The notes below the pieces were generated by a model. That model made no database searches. It was not told the DNA's origin and saw only the letters and a list, made by a program, of their open reading frames with translations. A program made the position numbers and the translations under genes. From Oscillospiraceae bacterium (lineage in GTDB: Bacteria; Bacillota; Clostridia; Oscillospirales; UBA929), in assembly GCA_031282535.1 (NCBI GenBank), contig JAITDM010000236.1, positions 1-8,359 of the forward strand: 8,359 bases of DNA. Reading direction: 5' to 3'. Of the stretch, positions 1-5,507 are shown one piece after another (the first letter of the stretch is position 1; each line of letters opens with the position of its first letter).

Positions 1-1
1 C

Positions 2-790
2 GTGCCCGCCATCGTCTCCGAGGCGCTCTGGGACAGGGCCAACACCCTCTACAAAGCCCGCAGCGCGCAGATGCGGTCCCGTCAGAGCGCGGCGGCGTTC
101 CACAACCGCTACGCCTACAGCGGCAAGCTCGTCTGTGAGGAACACGAGACCGGCTTTCACCGGCGGGTGCTCAAAAGCGCCGGCGGCGGCAAAGAGGTTT
201 GGCAGTGCCGCGTCTACCGCCAGCGCGGGCGCGCGGCCTGCGCCGCGCCGCAGCTGCGGACGACGGAGCTGGACGAGATCATGGCGAAGATCTTTACCGC
301 CCTCATACAAGACCCCAAGGCCATTGCCGACGCGCTCGCCGCCGTCATCCAAAACGTGTCCGCCGCGCGCGGCTGCGAGCGCGACGCCGCGAAGCTGGAG
401 GCGGAAATGGCCCGGATACAGGCAAAGAAAGAGCGCCTGCTGGCGCTCGGCGTGGCGGGCGCGCTTAGCGTGCCGGAATGTAAAAGCCGCAGCGACGGCT
501 GCAACAAACAGCTGGCTGCGGCAAAACAAAAGCTGGACGCCCTGCGGGCCGGGCGGACGGCGTCCGCCGCCGCGGAACACCCGGCGTCGATCAAAGAGGC
601 CCTGAGGCGGGAGCTCACGTTTGCCGACGGCATCCACTCCGAGCTGGTGGCGAGCATATTGGACCATATCGTGGTGAAGAAGGACAGCACCAAAGAGGAG
701 ATCCACCTGGAGATCCACCTGAAATGCGGACATCCGCGGGACGTGCGCTTTCGGCGGGAAAAATCGTCCCTCCGCTTGCTGTGTTTTTAA
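2..790 (+). CDS. Large serine recombinase, C-terminal part (skin-element type, 5' cut by window edge)
   Basis: The frame is already open at the window edge, so the first codon (GTG) is probably internal. The catalytic resolvase domain with its nucleophilic serine is not visible. What remains matches the C-terminal half of large serine recombinases. Residues 1-20 resemble the end of the Recombinase domain (PAIVSEALWDRAN). A zinc beta-ribbon follows, with candidate ligands C45, H48, C69 and C80. Residues about 115-180 form an alanine/lysine-rich coiled coil with the motif AKLEAEMARIQAKKERLLAL, followed by a basic C-terminal tail. Such enzymes catalyse directional site-specific integration and excision. 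The gene ends tail-to-tail against a truncated sigK, and its TAA stop falls inside the sigK sequence. This is where SpoIVCA sits in the Bacillus subtilis skin element, so sigK excisase is the likely role (inference). A generic phage or conjugative-element integrase that chose sigK as its target is the alternative. Confidence 0.9.
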   Translation: MPAIVSEALWDRANTLYKARSAQMRSRQSAAAFHNRYAYSGKLVCEEHETGFHRRVLKSAGGGKEVWQCRVYRQRGRAACAAPQLRTTELDEIMAKIFTALIQDPKAIADALAAVIQNVSAARGCERDAAKLEAEMARIQAKKERLLALGVAGALSVPECKSRSDGCNKQLAAAKQKLDALRAGRTASAAAEHPASIKEALRRELTFADGIHSELVASILDHIVVKKDSTKEEIHLEIHLKCGHPRDVRFRREKSSLRLLCF

Positions 791-795
791 TGACG
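783..795. other. Probable attachment-site junction (right end of skin-like element)
   Basis: Recognisable SigK coding stops at codon 66-67 on the minus strand, within the sequence ATTAAAAAC. The recombinase TAA stop occupies 788-790 on the plus strand. A serine recombinase crossover core should lie within a few bases of this point. The exact core dinucleotide cannot be fixed without the other end of the element. Confidence 0.6.
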
Positions 796-983
796 TGCGC
801 GACAAGGCGCATGTTTCTTTCGATCAGCAACGCGCGCACGCTCGGGTCCCCGGCGGCGAGCCGTGCGAGCGCCTCCTTCTCCTCCCGCGCGGAGAGCGGG
901 CGCGGAAAAGACCCCGTTTGTCCGCCCAGACGCAGCGACAGAGAGAGCCCGTGCATGAGCAGCAGCAGCGCGATAGAGAACAT
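783..983 (-). CDS. sigK: RNA polymerase sigma factor SigK, N-terminal fragment, interrupted by the recombinase-bearing element
   Basis: Sigma-K directs late mother-cell transcription during sporulation. The ATG at 983 is preceded on the minus strand by a strong GGGAGGAGG ribosome binding site five bases away. Residues 1-19 are hydrophobic (MFSIALLLLMHGLSLSLRL), like the membrane-inserting pro-sequence of pro-sigma-K. Residues 26-66 match SigK region 1.2/2.1: FPRPLS, EEKEALARLAAGD, then LIERNMRLVAHVIK. The AHVIK motif favours SigK over SigE, which has a VYIARK-type sequence there. After K66/N67 the expected continuation (KFENTGEDAEDLISIG-like) is missing. The frame merely stays open antisense to the recombinase as far as 615, so homology ends at about 783-788. 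A full SigK is about 230-240 residues, so regions 2.2-4 must lie elsewhere, most simply to the left of this window. Excision by the recombinase would restore the gene (inference). A permanently broken pseudogene is the alternative. Confidence 0.85.
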
Positions 984-997
984 ATCGGCCTCCTCCC

Positions 998-1047
998 GCG
1001 CCTCACGGCGCAGGGAGGGCGGCGGCTCAGCGCCGCGCGCCCTCCCT
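998..1047 (-). promoter_or_regulatory. Structured leader of sigK: two adjacent hairpins just upstream of the RBS
   Basis: On the minus strand a GC stem of about 14 bp (arms 1012-1026 and 1032-1047, one bulged base, five-base loop) is followed at once by a perfect 5-bp stem GCGCC/GGCGC with the GNRA-type loop GTGA (998-1011). The ribosome binding site of sigK starts only a few bases later. There is no U-tract, so this is not an ordinary terminator. I see no clear sigma-E-type promoter in 984-1072. The hairpins are read directly from the sequence; a regulatory role is inference. Confidence 0.4.
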
Positions 1048-1072
1048 CACTGTTGGTCGCGGGAGGGGGATT

Positions 1073-1235
1073 GTGGTTCAGGTAACAAAAGTCAGCCCGC
1101 CGCTGACCGGCGATTTATTCCGCCATATTTCACAAAAAGCCTCGCGAATACACAAAGTATTCGCTGCGTTTTTTGTTTCATCTGACGGAAAAATCACTCG
1201 GCCATCGTCAGACGCTCTTTTGTCACCTGAGCCAC
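1073..1235. repeat. 163-bp imperfect palindrome (MITE-like or structured-RNA element)
   Basis: Two arms, 1073-1151 and 1157-1235, align as reverse complements over 79 positions without a gap, with about 54 identities by hand count, around the five-base loop ACAAA. The outer ends (GTGGTTCAGGT against GTGGCTCAGGT) and the centre (GCGAATAC/GTATTCGC) are best conserved. Smaller hairpins lie inside the arms: GTCAGC/GCTGAC at 1091-1107, GGCG/CGCC at 1109-1124, and CTGACG/CGTCAG at 1182-1211. No convincing gene overlaps it. It fills the gap between sigK (minus strand) and the 3' end of the histidine kinase. It could be a non-autonomous mobile repeat or a transcribed structured RNA. No target-site duplication was recognised. 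Confidence 0.6.
1132..1177. terminator. Candidate bidirectional rho-independent terminator at the core of the palindrome
   Basis: An 8-bp stem GCGAATAC/GTATTCGC (1144-1151 and 1157-1164) is flanked by an A-rich tract at 1132-1138 and a T-rich tract at 1169-1177. The hairpin is therefore followed by a U-run in either transcription direction. On the minus strand it would end transcripts of the histidine kinase operon about 160 bases after its stop codon. A few unpaired bases between stem and U-tract weaken the call. Confidence 0.45.
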
Positions 1236-1297
1236 GGCATGCCCGGGCGAGACCGCCAGCCCCCCGCGTAATGTACTCTATGAGGCGAGTCGATTGT

Positions 1298-1346
1298 CCT
1301 ATACGGTTTTTTTGCCTGCCGCCGGTTGGGCGGCGGCCTATACGGT
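1298..1346. repeat. 10-bp direct repeats bracketing a short GC hairpin at the 3' end of the kinase gene
   Basis: CCTATACGGT occurs at 1298-1307 and again at 1337-1346. The 29 bases between them hold a T-run and a 7-bp stem GCCGCCG/CGGCGGC (1318-1324 and 1331-1337). The kinase stop codon lies in the second repeat copy. The hairpin is followed by A rather than T on the minus strand, so it is not a canonical terminator for the kinase. The rest of 1236-1337 holds nothing else I recognise. Confidence 0.4.
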
Positions 1347-3761
1347 GGCCCTGTCCTGCGCGGGGAGCAGACCGGTGATCTCCCGGCAGACGTCGGCGGC
1401 GGTGTCGTAATCGAAGGACGCCACCAGTTCGCAGAGCGCGGCGAGCCGGTCCTCCACCAGTTCGTTGTAGGCGGCCTGCCGCAGGGCGTCGGCGGCGGCG
1501 TCCGCCCGGTCCGCGTCGCATTCGAGACAGGCCTGCGCCAGCGTGTCCAGCGTCTCCCGCAGCCGGTCGGTGTCGACGGCCTGTTTTGCCCCGGCGGCGG
1601 CGGCCATGAGGGGCGTGTTCGCCAGCGCCGCGCCAAAGTCCTCCACGGCGCGGCAGAAGGGATCCGTCTGCCGCCGCACCGTGTCTGCGTCGCCGCCTTT
1701 GGCCGCCTGCTCCAGCCGGAGCGCCCATTCGGCCAGGGGCGTGTGGCCCAGGTTGGCGCAGACGCCCCGCATCGCGTGTACCGCGATCGCGTAGTCGTTC
1801 CATTGCTTGTCCCCGGCAAAGGCGCGGAGATCGGCGAGCCCCTGCGCAAGCCCTTTGCAAAACTGGCGCAGCACCTGCACATACGTCTCGCGGTGGCCGT
1901 TCACGTGGGAGAGACCGGCCTCTACGTCCAGCCCCTCGACATTGGCGAGCGTGGCCAGCAGCGGTTCGTACCGGTCGTCCTCCGCCGGCGCTTCGCCGCC
2001 CTCCATCGGTTCTGTCCGGCTGATCTTGTCGGCCGGCAGCCAGCGGGCCAGGATCTTGTTCATCTCCAGGGCTTCGATGGGCTTGAGCAGATAGTCGTTC
2101 ATGCCGGAGGAGAGAAACAGTTCGCGGCTGTCGCCCACCGCGTTCGCGGTCAGGGCGATGATGGGCAGGTCTTTGTAGCGCCCGCCCAGCGCCCGGATGC
2201 GTATGGTGGCCTCGACGCCGTCCATGACCGGCATCATGTGGTCCATGAATACGAGATCGTAGGCCTCCGCCTGCACCTTTTCGATGGCCTCCACGCCGTT
2301 GACCGCCGTGTCCGCCTTGATGTTGTGTGTCGCCAAAAAGCCGAGCGCCACGGTGAGGTTGATCGAGTTGTCGTCCACCACCAGAATCTTGGCCTCCGGC
2401 AGCGCGATGATGCGCCGGACGTCGCCCTCGCGGACCAGGTTGGCGGGGTCGCCCTCGGTGAGCGGCAGCAGGATCGTGAAGACGGACCCCTTGCCGTACT
2501 CGCTGGAGATCAGGATCTTGCCCTCCATCATGTCCACCAGCCGTTTGGTGATCGAGAGCCCCAGGCCGGTGCCGACGATGCTGCGGTTTTTGACATTGTC
2601 AAACTGCTCAAAGGCGTCGAACAGTTTGGGGATGTTCTCCGGCTGGATCCCGATGCCCGTGTCCTCCACGCGGATCGAGAGGAGGTCGCGGCCGTCGTCC
2701 CCCGGCACACGGCGTACGTCCAGCAGCACATGACCCGCGCGCGTGTATTTGAGAGCGTTGTTTAAGATGTTGGTGACCACCTGCCGAATGCGCACCTCGT
2801 CTCCAAACAGAACCTGCGGGATGTCGTCCGCCAGATGGCAGCGGAATTGCACCGGTTTTTCCGACGCCGTGAACTTCATGAGCGAACAGAGATTGTCGTA
2901 CATCACGAAGAAATCGAAATCCGTGGGCACCAGGTCGAGTTTTCCGGCTTCGATCTTCGAAAAATCCAGAATGTCGTTGATGATCTGCAACAAAAAGTGG
3001 GACATCTTGCGGATATCGGAGAAATAGCGCTGCTGCACCTCGTCCAGGTTCTCGGTGTGCACCAGGGCGCTCATGCCGATGATCGCGTTCATCGGCGTGC
3101 GGATCTCGTGACTCATGCTGGCCAAAAAATCGCTCTTGGCCCGGTTGGCCTGCTCGGCCTGCTTCTTGGCCCGCAGCAGATCGGTGGTGTCGTTGAGCTG
3201 TAAGAGAATGCCGTCGAAGTCGCCCCCTTTGTCGAACATCGGCGACGTGTGGACGATGTAGTTGCGGATGTCCCCGCGGCGCCCCAGGTCGAGCACGATC
3301 TCCGCGTGGATGATCCGGTTTTCCTCCAGCGCGCGCATGAGCATCCGGTTCGTCTGGTCGAGCAGCGACTCGTCGTCCGTGACCATCCGGTAGACCTCTT
3401 CGTAGGTGCGCCCGTTGATCCACCCGAAATTCTCGATCCCGGCCGCCTTGAGGAAGGAGTCCGTACAATAGGCAAAGCGGCCGTCTTTGTCGAGCAGGAT
3501 GATGATGTCCTCGCAGTGCGCGAGCAGCATGTTCAGGTACTTTTCCTGCCGGGACTTCTCGGTGAGCAGGGCGTTTGTGAAACGCGTGCGCACGGCAAAC
3601 GCGCGCTCCATACGGTTCATGGTCTGAAGCGATACGTCCAGCTTCCGGTTCAGCTTGGCCACCTGCCGGGTGAGCGCCGCGTTTTCCGCGCGCAGGCGCG
3701 CCAGCTCGTCTTCGGCCGACTCCGCGGTCGTCTCCGGGGCGGTGTTGACTCTCTCGTCCAT
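1338..3761 (-). CDS. Cytoplasmic hybrid sensor histidine kinase (coiled coil-PAS-HisKA-HATPase_c-REC-HPt)
   Basis: This 807-residue protein should autophosphorylate on histidine and pass phosphate internally to its receiver and HPt domains. Domains in order: a coiled coil at about 14-55; PAS at about 75-195; HisKA with phosphoacceptor H218 in MSHEIRTPMN; HATPase_c with N-box N331-N334, G1 box DTGIGI (367-372), F-box FDAFEQF (381-387) and G2 box GTGLGLSI (397-404). The receiver follows with D463/D464, phosphoacceptor D507, T538 and K560. The HPt domain has H662 in HAMRGVCANLG, with R in place of the usual K. The last ~75 residues are helical and resemble tails seen after HPt domains. There is no signal peptide or membrane segment, so the sensed cue is probably cytosolic. 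ATG 3761 has AAAGGAG six bases upstream. The gene lies 88 bases downstream of a receiver-only regulator on the same strand and is probably co-transcribed with it. All catalytic residues appear intact; the ligand is unknown. Confidence 0.95.
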   Translation of the reverse strand: MDERVNTAPETTAESAEDELARLRAENAALTRQVAKLNRKLDVSLQTMNRMERAFAVRTRFTNALLTEKSRQEKYLNMLLAHCEDIIILLDKDGRFAYCTDSFLKAAGIENFGWINGRTYEEVYRMVTDDESLLDQTNRMLMRALEENRIIHAEIVLDLGRRGDIRNYIVHTSPMFDKGGDFDGILLQLNDTTDLLRAKKQAEQANRAKSDFLASMSHEIRTPMNAIIGMSALVHTENLDEVQQRYFSDIRKMSHFLLQIINDILDFSKIEAGKLDLVPTDFDFFVMYDNLCSLMKFTASEKPVQFRCHLADDIPQVLFGDEVRIRQVVTNILNNALKYTRAGHVLLDVRRVPGDDGRDLLSIRVEDTGIGIQPENIPKLFDAFEQFDNVKNRSIVGTGLGLSITKRLVDMMEGKILISSEYGKGSVFTILLPLTEGDPANLVREGDVRRIIALPEAKILVVDDNSINLTVALGFLATHNIKADTAVNGVEAIEKVQAEAYDLVFMDHMMPVMDGVEATIRIRALGGRYKDLPIIALTANAVGDSRELFLSSGMNDYLLKPIEALEMNKILARWLPADKISRTEPMEGGEAPAEDDRYEPLLATLANVEGLDVEAGLSHVNGHRETYVQVLRQFCKGLAQGLADLRAFAGDKQWNDYAIAVHAMRGVCANLGHTPLAEWALRLEQAAKGGDADTVRRQTDPFCRAVEDFGAALANTPLMAAAAGAKQAVDTDRLRETLDTLAQACLECDADRADAAADALRQAAYNELVEDRLAALCELVASFDYDTAADVCREITGLLPAQDRATV

Positions 3762-3849
3762 AGTCGGCTCCTTTACGCAGTGTTTAGGCGAACAAACCCC
3801 TCACAAGCGCGCGGCTGGCGCGGTTGCGCAATGTATGTAAATCGAAAGA

Positions 3850-4224
3850 TCACGTCAGGCCGAGCACGTACCGTACCTTTTCCCGCAGGGCCTGCGGATC
3901 AAACGGCTTGACCAAGTAGTCCTTTGCGCCGACTTTGGCCGCGCGGGCTATGAAATCCCGCGTGGCGTGCGCGGTGACAAAGATGACAGGGATATCACGG
4001 AGATCCGGATTCTTCTGCAGCTCGTTCATCACGTCGAAACCCGAGAGCCCCGGCATCTCGATGTCCAGCAGGATGAGATCAACCTGAATGCGCGCGAGCG
4101 CCGAGAGCGCCATCTGGCCGGACTTGGCCAGCCGCACCGAGAACTCGTCGGAGAGGAGACTCTGGAGGATTTGCAGATTGGTCGGCATATCGTCCACCGC
4201 CAGAATGATTTTTTGATTTTCCAA
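3850..4224 (-). CDS. Single-domain (CheY/Spo0F-like) response regulator, TTG start
   Basis: This 124-residue protein is a lone receiver domain with no output domain. The acidic pair is D11/D12, the phosphoacceptor is D54 in LILLDIEMPG, the switch residue is T84 in VTAH, and the conserved lysine is K106 in LVKPFD. The start codon is TTG, chosen because AGGAGG lies seven bases upstream and the receiver begins immediately with ENQKIILAVDD. It is the first gene of a two-gene unit with the hybrid kinase, so it is probably a phosphate carrier or sink in that phosphorelay, or acts by protein contact (inference). The receiver-only form and 124-residue length resemble Spo0F, but I see no sequence reason to assign it as Spo0F. 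Confidence 0.92.
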   Translation of the reverse strand: MENQKIILAVDDMPTNLQILQSLLSDEFSVRLAKSGQMALSALARIQVDLILLDIEMPGLSGFDVMNELQKNPDLRDIPVIFVTAHATRDFIARAAKVGAKDYLVKPFDPQALREKVRYVLGLT

Positions 4225-4282
4225 AGAACCGCCTCCTACGATATTCGGCGCGTCGGTTTCCCCGAGCCCCGGCGTGCCCAGA

Positions 4283-4331
4283 GAGTGAACACACTCAATT
4301 ATACTATACTAAAACTTCCGGGAAATGTCAA
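4283..4331 (-). promoter_or_regulatory. Sigma-A-type promoter of the receiver-kinase operon, with a small dyad at the start site
   Basis: On the minus strand a perfect TTGACA (4331-4326) is followed after 17 bases by TATAGT (4308-4303). Transcription should begin near 4296, giving a leader of about 70 bases before the TTG start. A dyad GAGTG/CACTC (4283-4287 and 4292-4296) sits right at the predicted start and could be an operator or a leader hairpin. The promoter lies just beyond the stop codon of the upstream TetR-type gene, so the operon is probably expressed independently of it. Confidence 0.7.
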
Positions 4332-4350
4332 TTTATTTCAGAGGCGCCCT

Positions 4351-5151
4351 TCAGTGCGCGGCCATGGGAACCGGCGCGTTTAAGTCTGTGATGTTGTGCA
4401 TCAAGTACTCGCCCAGCCGCTTCTGATACCGGTCGAGCATGGTGATATGGCTTTCATCGGCGTCGATCAGCCAGATCATAAAGGCGAAGCAGCGGAGCAT
4501 GACGCGGTACATGGCCATCTCCTGGATGTCCATCGGCGCGAACCGGCCGATCTCCACCGCCCGCTCGAAGACACGCGAGACATACTGAAGGCTGGAGTCC
4601 CAGAAGATGAGCTGGAAGATCTCCTTCGCGTGGTCGTCGATAAACGCGCGCTGGAAGATGATCTTGGTACAGGTGAGCATCAACGCCCGGTACTCCGGCT
4701 TAAAATCGTAATAGACGCAGTCGAAGATCTCCTGCAGCGTGCCGTTGCGCAAGATGGGTTCGAGTTCGTCCATGGTGGGCCTATCCACCGTATAGTAGTG
4801 GGCAAAGAAGTCGTAAATGGCGTCAAGAATCTCTTGTTTGGACTTGAAATGGTTGTAGAATGCGCTCTGTGTGATGCCGACCTGGTCTGTAATGTCCTTC
4901 ACCTTGACAGTGTCGTAGGAGTGGGTTGAGAAGAGCTCCACCGCCTTTTCGAAGATCTTCTTTTTTGTGCCGCGGAACATGAGATGCGACGTATTGGAGC
5001 GAATGGGGCAGGGGGCGGCGGACGGGATGAACCAGATGCCGCCGCGCTTCACGGCGTCCGGAATTTTCTCGTTCCGGCACAGCCGCTGGACGTACTTGTC
5101 CGAAATCTCCCATTTCCTTGCGATCTCTTCCACGGTCAGGTAATCAAACAT
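4351..5151 (-). CDS. TetR-family regulator fused to an N-terminal excisionase-like HTH
   Basis: The 266-residue protein has two DNA-binding modules. Residues 3-43 (YLTVEEIARKWEISDKYVQRLC, split here as YLTVEEIARKWEIS and DKYVQRLC, then GGIWFIP) match the small MerR/excisionase-type HTH common in clostridia. Residues about 60-106 are a TetR_N domain: TKKKIFEKAVELF, then VKDITDQVGITQSAFYNHFKSK with recognition helix TQSAFYNHF. Residues 107-250 form a helical ligand and dimerisation domain without a recognisable ligand signature. ATG 5151 has GGAGG seven bases upstream. The internal M58, where an ordinary TetR protein would begin (MFRGTKKKIF), has no ribosome binding site, so the fusion seems to be the real product. 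Its promoter carries a perfect palindrome, which suggests autoregulation. Other targets, such as the adjacent two-component operon or exonuclease gene, are only guesses. Confidence 0.9.
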   Translation of the reverse strand: MFDYLTVEEIARKWEISDKYVQRLCRNEKIPDAVKRGGIWFIPSAAPCPIRSNTSHLMFRGTKKKIFEKAVELFSTHSYDTVKVKDITDQVGITQSAFYNHFKSKQEILDAIYDFFAHYYTVDRPTMDELEPILRNGTLQEIFDCVYYDFKPEYRALMLTCTKIIFQRAFIDDHAKEIFQLIFWDSSLQYVSRVFERAVEIGRFAPMDIQEMAMYRVMLRCFAFMIWLIDADESHITMLDRYQKRLGEYLMHNITDLNAPVPMAAH

Positions 5152-5200
5152 GGACGTTCCTCCGAATTCATAATTGATGATATGATGGTTTGAATTGGTT

Positions 5201-5263
5201 CCTCGTGGGGGACAAATTGTAATATTACATTCACATTATAGCACCTCGTGTTGGAAAAATCAA
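5201..5263 (-). promoter_or_regulatory. Sigma-A-type promoter of the TetR-type gene with candidate operators
   Basis: On the minus strand TTGATT (5263-5258) is followed after 17 bases by a consensus TATAAT (5240-5235). Transcription should start near 5228, inside the perfect 12-bp palindrome TGTAATATTACA (5218-5229). In addition the heptamer CACGAGG on the minus strand occurs once in the promoter spacer (5244-5250) and once downstream (5201-5207), 43 bases apart. Any of these could be a binding site for the regulator itself. The promoter elements are clear; the operator role is inference. Confidence 0.65.
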
Positions 5264-5376
5264 GTAGTTTTCTATGTGTTTATACTTTGTTCAAAAAAGT
5301 GGGATTTTTACCGGGAATTTCGACAAGCTTTCCGCTGTCCGCGCCCGAATATACTATATATTCTGTATAACCACAA

Positions 5377-5474
5377 GCCGCCGATTGCGCAGGCGGCTGT
5401 CTTATGATCTTGTTTTGGCGCCGCAAAGGTGCCACCCCCTATGCCGCCGATTGCGCAGGCGGCTGTCTTATGAT
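5377..5474 (+). repeat. Two identical 32-bp direct repeats, each with a GC hairpin, upstream of xth
   Basis: The same 32 bases, beginning GCCGCCGATTGCGCAGGCGG and ending CTGTCTTATGAT, occur at 5377-5408 and 5443-5474, a period of 66. Each copy forms the stem GCCGCC/GGCGGC around a nine-base loop. A third hairpin GGCGCC/GGTGCC (5417-5433, one wobble pair) lies between them. The remainder of the gap between the TetR-type gene and xth (about 5264-5376) is AT-rich, with no gene or clear plus-strand promoter that I can support. Confidence 0.75.
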
Positions 5475-5479
5475 ATACT
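5451..5479 (+). promoter_or_regulatory. Promoter of the exonuclease III gene, embedded in the second 32-bp repeat
   Basis: TTGCGC (5451-5456) and TATACT (5474-5479) are separated by exactly 17 bases. The -35 hexamer lies inside the second repeat copy. The -10 hexamer is created by the base following that copy. In the first copy the equivalent -10 position reads TCTTGT, so only the second copy is a promoter. Transcription would start near 5486, about 22 bases before the ATG. Confidence 0.55.
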
Positions 5480-5507
5480 GGACAAAACGCGGGGAGGGGA
5501 GTGCGCG

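Noticed and set aside
615..782. Continuation of the sigK frame beyond codon 67
   Set aside because: The frame stays open only by chance antisense to the recombinase. The residues (TASGGTIFPAESARPADV) bear no resemblance to SigK region 2.
1311..1337. Rho-independent terminator from the GCCGCCG/CGGCGGC hairpin with a T-run
   Set aside because: The T-run is on the plus strand upstream of the hairpin, so in neither direction does a U-tract follow the stem.
1078..1860. 260-codon minus-strand open frame running from the kinase into the 163-bp palindrome
   Set aside because: It is out of frame inside the kinase coding sequence, and the low-complexity R/G/A-rich product has no start context.
1326..2765. 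479-codon plus-strand open frame
   Set aside because: It is antisense to the histidine kinase, whose motifs are all intact. The translated protein is rich in V, H, R and D without any domain, as expected for the antisense frame of a GC-rich gene.
3850..4224. Assignment of the receiver protein as Spo0F
   Set aside because: Only the length and single-domain form agree. The sequence outside the conserved receiver residues does not single out Spo0F.
5274..5507. N-terminal extension of exonuclease III to an upstream ATG
   Set aside because: It would translate promoter and repeat DNA. The family's N-terminus and a good RBS coincide with ATG 5508.
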